Below, in pieces: positions 46,901 to 60,100 of a DNA stretch of 64,000 nt. The notes below the pieces were generated by a model. It saw nothing but the letters and a program-made list of their open reading frames with translations. It ran no database searches and had not been told where the DNA came from. Position numbers and translations under genes: made by a program. Each line of letters opens with the position of its first letter. The first letter of the stretch is position 1. Origin of the DNA: Hyalella azteca (taxonomy: Eukaryota > Arthropoda > Malacostraca > Amphipoda > Hyalellidae); assembly GCF_000764305.2 (NCBI RefSeq), contig NW_025930568.1, positions 191,786-255,785 of the forward strand, given 5' to 3'.

Positions 46901-49856
46901 TGGAATGCATCATAGATCTAACGAAACTGAAACAAATTAGGAAAACATAAATTAATCGAAGAGAAATACAGAACATTGAAATTTTTAGATGATTTTTTTT
47001 GAGATCCGGATGAAATTTTGAGATCCGGATTAAGATAACTCAGTATATAAAGTTTGTTCATACTGAGCATGGAATAAAGAGATCGTTGTCTACAAGAATA
47101 GATCAGGGCATCAAAAATCACATAATTAAACTGAGTTCAAATTAGGACGAATAAAGCACCCGGTTGAGTGAAATATGTTCAGCATAAATAATGATTGCGT
47201 TTAGGAGTCATTACGTCTCTCGACAAATTCTAGCTTCAGCCACGAAAAAATCGTTGTTCCTGTTATTTAAATACAATCATATCGTGTTCCGAAGAGAAGC
47301 AAGACATATACTACCGAACTCAGTTTGGAAACTTGGGAAAACAATTGAATAGAATAGGGAGTTGCAAAATCGCCATGCATAGACGAAAACCAACCGAAAA
47401 AATGTAACTAGAAGAAAATCTACGCAGTGTCGTAACACGTTGGAGTGAAAGTGAATGACATATTTGCAAGTGAGAAGCATTATACATTGGAGTTGAAAAG
47501 CGCTTGAAATTCTAAACTAAATCAAAGATCCTATAAGCGAAGTTTGCTTAGCAGGTTGTCATATTCTCAGCCACGATACTTAAGAGAAGATACAAAAGGC
47601 CTGCAAGATTCTATAATATATTGAATGTTTCACGCTTGTTACTTGGACCTTAATATTCGTACGGTTCTACATTATTCCTAATGTTTTGGAAATTAATTCC
47701 ATTTGTTTGAATCCTGAGGTCGTTGAATCAATGCAAGCTAATTTTGATTGGTAACGAAAAGCAACTTAGATGGGAAAGTTGTAGCCGATTGGCCAATAAA
47801 TTTCCCTCTTTTGCATTCATATCTTTCAGTCGTCAAACTAAGATATGTTAGAGACATGCCAACTTGCGAGGAGCAGAGAACGAAAGCTGCATTGGTGCAT
47901 TTCCGTGTTGCTATACGACGCATAAAGCGCACAGCAAACGTCTCGAGAAAGTCAAACAGTTTAAAAATATTATTTATAAATCTATTTACAACAAGTCGTG
48001 TGTGAAGGCAAACAAAAGTGTTCGGTGATTATTGTGAGAGTAAATGCTAAGTCAACCACTGGTTTACGAACGCAGCACACAGTCGAGAAATTAATTGATA
48101 ATATTAATTATCTGCGGTAAAAATATAGCACATGTTTATGAGATACGCATTCAAAAATCCATCTCCTGCAACAGGCAGAATTACTCAAACTGAACTATCA
48201 GCATCGGAAAAGTAATTAAGTTTTAAAAATAAACATTGAGAGGCGAGGAAATTCCACTTAAATAATATCATACCAATTCATTTCTACAATAATTGTGAGC
48301 CGCAAATTAAAAGTTAAACCAACAGGAGTAAACTCAAGTGGCAGGGTCAACGGAAGTTCCCAAGTTTTGAGTATTAACGGTAAATTACAATACCGATATG
48401 GAAATGTGATTTTAAAAACGTAGAAAAATGAATACAACATAGAATGAGACATTTTTAACGTAATTTTTTTCATAAGCACTTTTTTTTGTCATTAGAATTA
48501 AACAAAACTAAGATATTCAGATTTTTGTTGATATTTCCATTTTTATAATCCATTTGACTGGGTTGAGTTGTAGCTGGTCGCAAGACTGTCATGCCGAGAC
48601 GGCCATATATGTTCAGAGACAGGGAGCCGCTAATATGCATTTAAGCTACGCTTTTCATGTTGAAATGAATGGTGTCTGCGTTTTCCTTAGCTTCCTTAGT
48701 TCTTACTCGGTATCAAATCACAGCGTCTTATCATCTATCTCACTTAATACTAAACTTAATTCCACACCAAAGTTATTCAAATATACTGAAATTCATCTGT
48801 GAATCGAGACAACTAAATATCGGCAAATTAAAATAAATCTTCAACTTGTAGCAATGAACTTTCTTTTCTCGTGCAATATTTCCGAGTGAAAACAATAAAA
48901 ATTTATCGCACGAGCAAATAAGTGATTTTATAAAAAAATTTAACTCCAAGTTCTTTCGTAATTTTTTAGATTAAAATAAATAAATTTATGAAGTAAATAA
49001 GACGATTCGATTCGGAAAAAGGCTTCCTTACTACCAATTATGTAATCAATAGAATAGAGTCTATTAAATTGGTCCGTCGATCTATTGAATGAATGTATTT
49101 GACGAAATTCAAAGTGTAATTACCATGTTCCACAACATTGAACATCAGCAAAAGAAGTAACCTGCGTGCTAAACATGAATGAATATTGAAATTTTCGTTG
49201 AACCAATGAGGTAAAAGACTGAAGCTGAACGTAAAGGCTTACGTTGAAAAGCATGTTAATATGTTTGCTTGAAATGCAGAACTTATCTCCTCTATGGTCA
49301 TTGTTAGAGTTGTCATTGATGGACCAGCCCCATACAAGGTAAAATTTTACATTTTAAAGCTTCACAACAAAGATAATTTTGGAGTTTATGTCGAAGAGTT
49401 CGTTTCAGATTACAGACAATCCATTTTTACAACGGATTAACAAAAAAAGCCATAGTCACAAATTTTGATAATGTGTATCAGTGAAAAACATATACTTATT
49501 CAAACTTCCTCGACTTGTTCTGAAGCTGTCATTGTAACACAAGGCGCGATATCTTTAATTTCAACCATCGAGTTCGATTTCAAAAAGTGCTATGCCCTCG
49601 ACCTCCGATGTCAGGATATACTTTATGTGCAAAGCATTTCTTTAGAGGACTGTTTTCCAACGCAGCTATACAATGGACTATCATTTATTGTTGTTCTTCG
49701 AAGCAAAGTAACCAAAAACCGTCTGGCAAAGTTGTCATATGTGGTACGTGTGAGTACGATTTCAATAACATGTTTAGCAACTATAATCACCGGCCACTGA
49801 GACAAGAAAAAACGAAAATTGCATTCGAGCTTCACGGGTTGCATTCATCCACTCTG
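43986..49856. other. No gene recognised
   Basis: Six kilobases of AT-rich DNA with short open frames on both strands. No recognisable domain, repeat array or splice chain. If exon G uses its GC donor, a last tau exon could be hidden here. Confidence 0.4.
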
Positions 49857-50285
49857 AGCACGCAGCCATCTGAGACTATCATCCACACTGAAGAGCACGC
49901 AGCCATCCGAGACTATCATCCACGCTGAAAAGCACGCAGCCATCTGAGACTATCATCCACCATGAAGAGCACGCAGCCATCCGAGACTATCATCCACGCT
50001 GAAGAGCACGCAGCCATCCGAGACTATCATCCACGCTGAAGAGCACGCAGCCATCTGAGACCATCATCCACGCTGAAGAGCACGCAGCCATCCGAGACCA
50101 TCATCCACGCTGAAGAGCACGCAGCCATCCGAGACCATCATCCACGCTGAAGAGCACGCAGCCATCTGAGGCCATCATCCACGCTGAAGAGCACGCAGCC
50201 ATCTGAGGCCATCATCCACGCTGAAGAGCACGCAGCCATCTGAGGCCATCATCCACGCTGAAGAGCACGCTGCCATCTGAGGCCA
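49857..50285. repeat. 37-bp minisatellite, about 11 units, downstream of tau
   Basis: Units begin AGCACGCAGCCATCTGAG and contain ATCATCCACGCTGAAG. Two variants (GAGACTATC and GAGGCCATC) are arranged in blocks, with GAGGCC units at the right end. Confidence 0.95.
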
Positions 50286-50400
50286 AGATGGCCGCGTCCA
50301 AAAGGCGTGCTGGTCTCTGGAGTTTGTGGCGGCGCGCCAGCCTACGACTCTGAGGGCTGCGGTGACGTCACGCCGCTGGTCGCCTGCACATCGAACCATG
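50284..50400. promoter_or_regulatory. GC-rich stretch with a CRE palindrome and a YY1-like word
   Basis: Right after the minisatellite lies AAGATGGCCGC (from 50285), close to a YY1 site, and a TGACGTCA palindrome at 50363-50370, in DNA much richer in GC than its neighbours. It could be a promoter or enhancer, but no transcript start is visible. The rest up to 51023 is AT-rich with a 2-unit repeat of CAAAAGTTTGAATTAATAAA-like sequence near 50660-50725. Confidence 0.2.
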
Positions 50401-51023
50401 AGAATTATAAATCCATCATCGACATCATCATATCCGATCGCTTACAACGAATAATAAGCAAATAAATTTATAATTAATTCATTAGCGATAGCTAAATATA
50501 TGTTAGAAATTATAATGAAATAAACATAAATAATAGAGAATGTTCTTTTTCCTAAATTTGTGAAGATTGCTCCACGAAAGAACATCATTAAAAGTGCATG
50601 TTGCTTCAAGACAGCATCGCACACATCAAACTTCTATTAGAATTTCTATATTAATTCAAACTTCAAAAGTTTGAATTAATAAAATTAAAGCTCGCCAAAC
50701 ATCTGGAAAGTTTGAATTAATAAAATTAAAACTCGCAAGACAATACTTTTTTAAAAATAAGCACTTAAGACGTATATATTGAGTAGAAGACTTAACTCCC
50801 AAAAAAATGCAATATTTTTCTCGTAGAGTCATGAGAAGTAAGCGTGTCAATAAATATCTTAGTAGTTTAGATAAATTTGAGCTGAAAATTGGAAGAAAAT
50901 TGTCTTTAAAGTTCAATGTCACACAAGACTTGGACATAGATGACGTTACCGAAATTTAAACTTTGAGTATCTGCGAGGTAGTAGCAGATGGTTCGTGGGA
51001 AGGACATTCCACTGGTTCGGCTC

Positions 51024-51113
51024 CTACGCCGGCCAGGGAAGATAAATTAAAATGATCTCTGTACTTCTGTACGCATTACTTGCCTGCGATGTAGGATTGG
51101 TTCCAGCGGGGCT
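51024..51113 (-). CDS. tau: tau exon G, candidate C-terminal exon (stop, or GC donor after 30 bp)
   Basis: A strong acceptor (TTGTTCTGCTCTACAG|AGC) at the required phase 0 opens [10 protein letters not shown]. Two readings then exist. Reading straight on gives [19 protein letters not shown] and a TAG at 51024-51026, so 29 residues. Alternatively CAG|GCAAGT at 51083/51084 fits the rare GC-AG donor consensus exactly, which would make a 30-bp phase-0 microexon (51084-51113) feeding a further exon I could not find. The acceptor and phase support an exon here; which end is used cannot be decided from sequence alone. Confidence 0.6.
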   Translation of the reverse strand, partial: SPAGTNPTSQASNAYRSTEIILIYLPWPA

Positions 51114-54100
51114 CTGTAGAGCAGAACAATAAATAATTAGCGCGGTGCAATTCATGCGTCTAAAGTGAAAAGAGCAGGATTGGTGAATCCTATTATCATG
51201 TTAAAGCTTTCTTTTACAGGAAATTGAATTCGTCAATTCTATAATTATCACACAGAATCGATGAAGCATTTCATTATTTTAGGTCCACAAGAAAGTTTGT
51301 AATTTTAGCATATAGTAGCAATACAAGCTTGTAAAAATATTCGAAAGTATCAATTTTTACGGAGGTGATTCTACTTTCAAAAGTAGATTACCGATTGCGA
51401 CTAAATATACTGAAGTGACCAAGCTGGCAAGTGCTATAACATGCTCATTACTCACCCACTTGAAATCTCTTTGAAAGACAGAGAAGCAATTTGTAAGAGG
51501 CATTTTTATTATTTTTTTCCGGTAAAAAATGCAAGACAATTGAAGGATTACAGTGACTTACCTCTGGTCTAGACGCACTACACACAGACCCTGGGACACT
51601 GGATGGTGTTTTACAAGGCGAACCACACTCGCTACTTCGCTGCCGAAGATATTCTTTGTCGTCAAAAATCTTCTTGTCACCACCACCTGGCCGATGGGTT
51701 ACGTTCTTCAAGCTGCCAACTTTGCTACTTGCTTTTTCTTTGAAGTCAAGTCGTTGCTCTTGGATCTGCACGTCCAATATACATTCATGCTATTGTACGT
51801 GATGTGCAAATAGATGCTAGACTACCCGCATGTATTGGTTGGGTGACCTCCGCCTTTGACGTCATACAAACGAAATGAACTTTAGCCGTTAAAATAAAAT
51901 TTAATTGCTGCCGTACAGACTGAAAGTTAAAATTTTTAGAAAATTCACTCATAAATACGTGACAATTTACTTTCACGCCCGAAAAATTCAACTTTCAACG
52001 AATGTATGAAGACAATAAAATTTAATAGAATATTTTATAAGTTAATAAAAATGCAATTTATCGGCAAAATAATCATTTTACAACGAATATGAACGGCTTA
52101 GTTACACGCCACAGTTCGTCAAAGCAAGAGGCGCAAGCATCGCGTGCTGCTCACTGTGTATAAAGGCTTCCGAAACCCTGCACCCCACAGCATAAACATC
52201 ACTCTGGTAGGAAATGAACGAACAGAGAATATTCGGCCCTGTGGCTTTAAATCCATGTTTTAATATTTGAAGATTTTAATAACCTTTTTTTAATATTTGG
52301 TAATGTTAAAGTGAAAAACTAAAGGTTTTGATTGTTCTTTAAACAATTTTATAGAAATTTTATGGTATTTTTCGTGGACGATTTTGACGTAAATAATGCT
52401 GCGTGGGATCCACAGAATCTCGGAAATCTAATTGCTGGTATAATATAGTTTACCGGTAAAGCCGTTGCGAATAATTGTTGTACAAAAAGATACATCAATC
52501 GAATAAAAAGCTAAAGAAGCGACCACGGTGCTTAATATGAGCGTTTGCATCATGTTCATGTTGATAAACGATGGAGACGCCACTGCATCAGCAGCAGCGG
52601 CAAGTGCGGCTTTATCATACAATAGCAATAAAATTATAGCATAAAACTACTATATTTTATCCTCAACAAATTTTTCGGCTAGAGATGAACCAGGGCAATA
52701 TTTTTTTTTTTGAGGTCTTTAAAATCCGCATGAGAAGTTTATCAATTCAGTACGTATTTTTGAACGAATTATAGCTTAGTATTGGATAGAATTAATACGA
52801 AAGAATGAGTCCACTTTAAAGGTCCACTTTAAATAATCACATGAAATAATGAAACATTGCAATGCAACCAAGAAATACACATAAAACGAGATATTTGTAC
52901 CACTTTCAGCGATTCGAGATCTAATTTGTATCCATACCAGCTATCACGACCGAAAAATTGATACCATTCGAATAAATTAAAAATTAAAATCAAATCTAAA
53001 TAATATACTCCAGAATGACATGCGACTATTCAGCTGGAATATTACGTGACCGCAATCAAAGCAAAACCTTAAATTTCATGGAATGAATCATGGAACCCAA
53101 TGAAAATAAATAACTAGAACTCAGTATGGCAACCCTGAAAAGATTCGTCAATATTGAAATCAATGCATGACAATAAATTTTAATAATAATGTCTGAATCA
53201 TATGCATTTGTTTGTTGTCTGTAGTTTCATTATATTTTAAAAACAATTACTTTTTACTCAAATGGATGAGTGACCGTACCCGTTATTGCAGAAATATTTT
53301 GATATATGAAGCTTCTCCATCTACAATGTATTAAACTATATAGATACCTCCATGAAAATCACAGTCAGGATTTGGATCGACGTGCGAGCCAATTATGTTG
53401 CTAAAATGGTGTGGTTGTACAACATATTTCATGATTAATTTCATCTAAAATCCAGGATAGAACAGTTCGGAAATTTTTTGCATCCAAACTATACGAGTCA
53501 CTTGGGAAAATAACTTGGAAGCATCAAACGATACTGAAGTGCCAATGAGTAAATCAATTTCGTGTCCGAGTGAGACAACAGTACGTGTCAGCAAGTTACT
53601 TGAGTGATGTCACAAAATTGTATGTGCTGGATGAGTGTGTGATTACAGGTCGAAATTATAAAAATCAAGCACAAACTTAAAATAACTTACATGCTAAACA
53701 CCAACGAACCACTTGTGAGCAGAATATATACGAAATCTGGAGCCAGATTATCAGGTTAAGAGTTCAACGTACGTATACTACACCATTATAGTCAAGACAT
53801 TATAAACGAGATGAGGCCCAGTTCATGACGGAACGACGGGTAGCCATTGTAATGCACTATTCATCAGGTTGTGCCACATCTCTTTGTAACTCTCGTACCT
53901 TGGACAGTAATAAGAGTTTCAGTCAAATTCGTGCTTCTCACTCCACGGGTTCTGAAGATAATGGCTCTGCAGAAACCCACCGTTGGATGCGACTGAATTC
54001 CACTCCATATCGCAAAACTGTGCTGCTGGTGCGGCTTATATGGTTACAAACGTACTCAATACGCGCTATATATTGGCAGGCTTTTTGCTCAGATGCCACA

Positions 54101-57100
54101 CTAGCAGCTAGGCAATTAACAAACAGCCCCAGTACAAACCATCAAAACCTTCTTTTGGAGGGTCATTCAAACTTACTTTTGGGTTCTGCTCAATTTCGAT
54201 GACGTTGATGAAAAAGAGAATTTTTGGTTTGAGTTACATGAAAAATACGCGAGACAGAACTTAGATGGATTAAAGTGTCAAATGCAGTACACTGTTTCAG
54301 AATTGTAAGTGGATTCTATTTAATTTGAAACACGAAATCAGCATTTAAAAGCTAGATTTTTTCAGCCCCACAGCCCTCATTTATGTATTAAAATAATAAA
54401 CGTACTATGGTATTAGTATCAGAAAATTATACTTCTATAAATAAATCCCGGTCATGAAGGAGTTTCCAAAGCACTTTCAAACATTGAAAATTTGTTACAG
54501 TTCTGTAAAATTTTAACATGCCTACAAAATTTCCGAGACATAAAATAATTTTTTGTAAACATGATCATTCTCCAAAAATATTAATATTTGTTACGAAAGT
54601 GTTTGTAAAAATTAAACTAAGGACCAAAAGAAGAGAAGTCGTTGTCTCACCTGGACATCGCCGCCCCCCGCCTTGTGTTTGATGTTGTCCCGGGAGCCAA
54701 CTTTTGACTGGGCCGAGTCTTTAAAATTCAGTTTTTGGGTCTCGATTTTCTTAGCGCCGCCGCCTGCTTTGTGAGACGTGTTCTCCAGAGACCCGACTTT
54801 GCTCTGCGCGTTCCACTTCAGCTTCTGCGACTCAATCTGTGACGGATAAACAATATTATATTTCGAGTAAATTTAAATAGGTAAAAATTTTCAATTGAAA
54901 TTTAGGTGTTTATGATTGTGCATTAACAAGGCGACCTCACAGGGAGAAAGAAAGACTCTTTTCGATGTAAGCGTTAGATCTTAAGTTATTCTGTAATCAT
55001 ACATTACAAATAAATTCCTCTGACCTTTTAGCGAAAAAAAACGGAAAATTATGCATATTTAAGCCCTTGAAACCTTTGTGCTTGTACTGTTGAGTCAGAG
55101 AAGAAGCGAAAAGAGAGACTTGATATTAAAATTTTTCTAAATCCTAGGATCACAAGTTTCAGGAAATGATTCTTAATTGACGTTCTTCAGTGCTCGAGAT
55201 AAAGTTTATTCTTCAAACATCGAGCATGGGAAAAGATCTTAGGAAAAAACATGAAGCTATACAAACCAACCATGCATGTACTCACTGTGGCACATTTCAC
55301 CTTCATGTGTTTATTGTATATACTGGCATTAATTTTACAATTCTGACTATCTAAACTTTTTACCACGGTCTCGTCTTAACCTATTGTAGGAGGGACACAG
55401 AAAAATACACAGAAATCATCCTTTCTGAGGATACATCAAAAAATTATAAGCAATTCTAAGCATTTGTCTTACTCTTGGAACTTTGAATATTGAAAACTTG
55501 TAATACTAATAAAGTAGGTACTGTTAATACAACCAAAAAAACTATTTCTTTAAATGTTCATTTTCTTATTACATATCACTCCAGTGGTGATTAATAATTG
55601 TCAGAGAAATACTAATATTATTCCTTAAATGGAAACCAGGCAATGTGGTGGGCGTTCATGTGTGGAAATTTTCAGTTACCCTAAACCCTTGATGGTCGTT
55701 CATGTGCGGAAATAATAAGTTACCCTAAACCCACGAACATCGTCCTTGTGCGGATATTTTAAGTTACGATAAACCCTTAATGGTCGTTCTTGTGTGAAAC
55801 TTTTAAGTTACCCTAAACCCCATGATGGTCGTTCGTGTACGGAAATTTAAGTTACCCTAAACCCTTGATGGTCCTTCTTTTGAGGAAATTTTAAGTTACC
55901 CTTCATGATATCACTCTCGCTAAAGGTTGACCTTCGACGCAAATTTTCAGTTTTATCTTCACCTTTTTGTCGCCACCGCGGGGCTTGTACTCCTCGTTCT
56001 TGGCCGTGATGCGACTGGACGCTCGCGAATAGTCCAGCTTCTTGCTCTCGATCTTGACGTTACCGCCACCAGGCCTGTAGGTCGTGTTGTCCAGGGAACC
56101 AATCTTCGACTTCACTTGCTTCAGGTTTGGACTTGCAGACTTGCCCACTTCGACCTTATTCATCGGCACTTCTGTAGGAGTACAAGTGAAATAATCAGCC
56201 TTCAGCTGCTCATGAAGTTAAATATTTTAATTATAATATATACCTTCATTAATAAAGTGACTTTTTATGCTGTAATAAGGTTGGGTGGATCTACACGACA
56301 AGCGAAAAAGACACATCATTGCACATTTTAACGAAAGAAAACTGGAACGTTAATGTGAGAAGCATTGAAATTTAGCCGACATGCTGTGCGATTATTTACA
56401 AGATCTCAATATGAATAAAACCTAATTAAATTAATGAAATGTCCTTATCGTTCTAATATTATTTACATGCAAATAATCTAATATTATTTACAATCAAATC
56501 TCAATATTATTTACATGCAAACCATTTGCGGTATTGCTAAGATTTGCACGCGAATTTTGAGTTTTTGTGCGAAATCACATAATTTGATGGGATTTATAAA
56601 TATTAAAGTTAGAAATGTCTTAACTCAATTAAAATCGAGTACTTTCCTTGACTTATTTCAATATTATTTTACAATTTGAGGAAGATTGTTCGTCAAAAAC
56701 TTACTCTTTCTTTCTACCGAGGCCGCGGTGGGTTGCCCTAGCCTCTTCATGGGGGACGGGTCTACAGAGCGAGGCTGTCGTTTGCGGGGCGACGCGCGCC
56801 CGCCCTTTGGTGGTGACGAACTCTCGCCATTCTGCCCACCATTGCCAGAGTTCGGTCAGTGCCTGCCGCTATGACTACATAGTACATTAAATTCATAAAT
56901 GGCTTTTTGCAAGAGATTGGTTTTCTCGTCAGAGGAAATTAATCTAAATTTTAGAGAAATTACAGTCATTTACATTCGGAGAGAGACTGAAACTGAGAAA
57001 TTACAGTCATTTGGAAATGAAAAGACTCAATTTTGTTTTTTTAAGTTTGTGATACTGGAGATGATTGGTTTTAAAAGTGGGATATTTCCTTCACGACGCG

Positions 57101-60100
57101 AACGGAACGGAATTGCCGAAAACAAATGTACAACGTGGACATGGCAGCATGGCTTGGGAACGCATTTTAATTGAGCTTTAACACTTGTTTGCATTGGGAT
57201 AAACCCTGTAAAAACTCTATGCAATATAATAAATATTAGATTTAGCACACTAAGTTCAATGAAGAGCAATATTTTGTCACTTAAACTTTTAATCTTGCAA
57301 TTCCGTTGACGAATATTGGAGAAAAATCCAAGGAAGAAATTTTAATTGAAAACAGAACTTCAAGTGTTGCCAACACATTATCAAGTCATTGAGTCTTGTC
57401 TAGAGCTAAAGCCGACAAAATGAATTTTGCCAACAACTAACTACCTATTTCTAGTAAGAGAGCAACAATTAAAAGGAAGAAAACTCAAATTATTACAAGT
57501 TTACAGAATAAAACACGTAAGCAGCGGTAGGTACAATTGAGGTCCAATACAGGTAAAGATATTAAATAAAGGCTACGAGTCAACACGATTCTCAACGGAT
57601 ATGACTCATGCGTGCCAGAACTACGACGTGAACAGCTGATGGATGAACATTGAGCTTACGTACATCGCTATTCAATAATACAAACGGGTGAACGTTGAGT
57701 GACGTTGCAAATCAATAACGCTATAATAGGTAAACTTTGAGTGCACATTATTACTCCATGTTGGAATCCAATAACGCTATAATTGGTAAACGTAAACGTT
57801 TAGTACACATTTTTACTCAATAATAACACACTGGGATCGCAAAACAATTGAGTGAATGCCACGTACTGAGCTCAGCATTATATAAAGTGCACAGGATTTC
57901 TTGTATGTGGTATGACAATTAATCCCCATCGTTTCAATCTCGCATGGATAATTTTGCTGCAAATTGCGGCAAGATGGCTGAGTCCTTGTTTGGACTTGAA
58001 AACATTTTTCTTAAGTAAAACATTAAACAGGAAATTTGTAAATTATGGAATGGAATGGATTATGTAATTCAAGCAAAATCTGTTATACGGAGATTCACAT
58101 GGAAAATTGCAAGGCATGAAATTCAATTTGTCATTTAGTGAAATCTGAGCGCATAGACCGAGACTTGACAAACAAGATATCTGGAGTCCTAAAATCGTGT
58201 GCTGGAGTCTCAAGCTGGATTCAAGGCTAGGCAAAATTTAACTTTATTGATGTTTGATATTAAAATAATAATTTCAACGAGCTGGCAAAGTTACACACAA
58301 ACCCCTGCTGAGGCCGAAAGAGCTCAGGCACTTGTTGGCATGTGAATTTTTTTTTCTCTCATGAAAAGGCGATAAGCCATCGATACATGGAATGATTTCT
58401 CAAAATCCTAACCGCAACTAAATGTTATTTAAGTATATAGAAGTTTTTTCATTGCTGTATAACATCGACATATAATTGTAATTTAATTATAGATTGAGAT
58501 GAAGAAATTTTAAGCTAATAGTGACATCGCGTGGAGGTAATACAAATAATAAGGCAAACACACGAAAAATATTTTCAAGTTGGTGGACAATCTGATGGGC
58601 GAAGTAATTCAGACAATTATGAATTGACCAAGGTGACATGCTCTTTTTCATTCACATTGTACGCCCTAGCTCAAGACCAACGAAAGTGTGGGCCTTGTAA
58701 ATTTTTGAGGACGGAACATTTTATCAGGGAGGGGCTGGAGAAATGGATCACTTGATCCCAGGGCTCATATGGGGCCGTCAAGAACGATAAGAAAGAACAC
58801 GCGATGGCTTAAATGAGAAGGCCACAGAGGGATTTTAGAGTCAGGTCACGGTGTCGCACAACGAGTATTTCAATTCAGCCATAAGAAAGTTTTTTTGAAA
58901 TAATACTATTTTGACCAAACCCCTACATCAGTGCAGAAATTAAATCAACTACAAGGCGAAATTGTTTCCTTGGAAAAATTTGATATATGCTGCAGAAGTG
59001 GTCTTCTCAAAGAATATACAAGCTTTACGTAACGCTAGCAACTCTACTGCGGATTCCGATCAGACTTCGCAAACTCAAATTGTTACAAGTACTACCAAAA
59101 AAGCACCCATCGTACGAGGTCAAGTGTGCGTACATTGGTTTTCAGCAGCATAGTTTTCAACAAAGTTAGCATTATAGTAAACTTATTAATGCGGTTAAAC
59201 TTGCCACTTGCAGAACGAGGTCCATGATAACGGTTGTGGGGGTAATCACACACTCCAGGGTTTTCAGTTCGAAGTGTGGCTGCAGTGAGCGAGTAAAATC
59301 TACGGTGATTGAACGAAATCAAAAAACCTGTTGTGAGTTCAATTTCCTCATTCTATCTGAATGTGTGTAAGATATGGAGGTAGAGAAGAGAACTTTCCGT
59401 GAAATACGGATATATTTGCGCTTAATTTACATACAATATTAACCAAAAGTGGAGACATACTCGTAAAATAAGTCGACGCAAAATGAACAAGTCGATTGAA
59501 ATCCGAGAGATACTCAAGTTTCGTTTCATAAATATTTCTATACGCTCACCATAATTTTTTTGTTTACCCATACAACAAACTGATTTCATATTCAAATGTG
59601 CCAATTATACTGGTGAAACAATGATGCGGTTTTATTCCTTCTAATCGTGTACCAATATGAATATGGTGCATATATTTTGCGAGATAAATAACGATGCCAG
59701 AGGACTTGGAACGATGGAAAAAACTGTAACTTTGGTGACCAACCGGCGGCACAGAGCGGGATGTTCGACCACGAAGATGGGATTGGTTAGACGGCAGTTC
59801 AACAAACTTCAGTTCGTTGGCAACGTTCATCATGTTTGAAGTATCTACTACGGCGTTCTTCACATTACCCTCTTTGTTTAGCGAGGTGGACGTGGTGGAA
59901 GCGTCGACCGCCGAAGCTTTCTTGCTATCTCCACGTGCGTCAATCTTTGTTTTCTTTGAATCAGTACCAGATTTTATATACTCACTGGTTTTGAACTCCC
60001 CGTTTCGAGGTACTTTAGCTCGTTTCTCCGGCACCGAAGCAGGGGCCGTAAAGAATCTAGTGCCCGCTACTTGATTGCCCCCCATCTTGTACATGGACTT

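Noticed and set aside
52428..52628. Ala-rich minus-strand frame as an extra tau exon
   Set aside because: Exons E and F already join in frame around it, and the sequence continues into a hydrophobic run unlike tau.
55650..55905. CCCTAAACCC units as interstitial telomeric repeats
   Set aside because: The word occurs once per 43-45 bp unit, not as a continuous short repeat, and typical insect telomeres are TTAGG.
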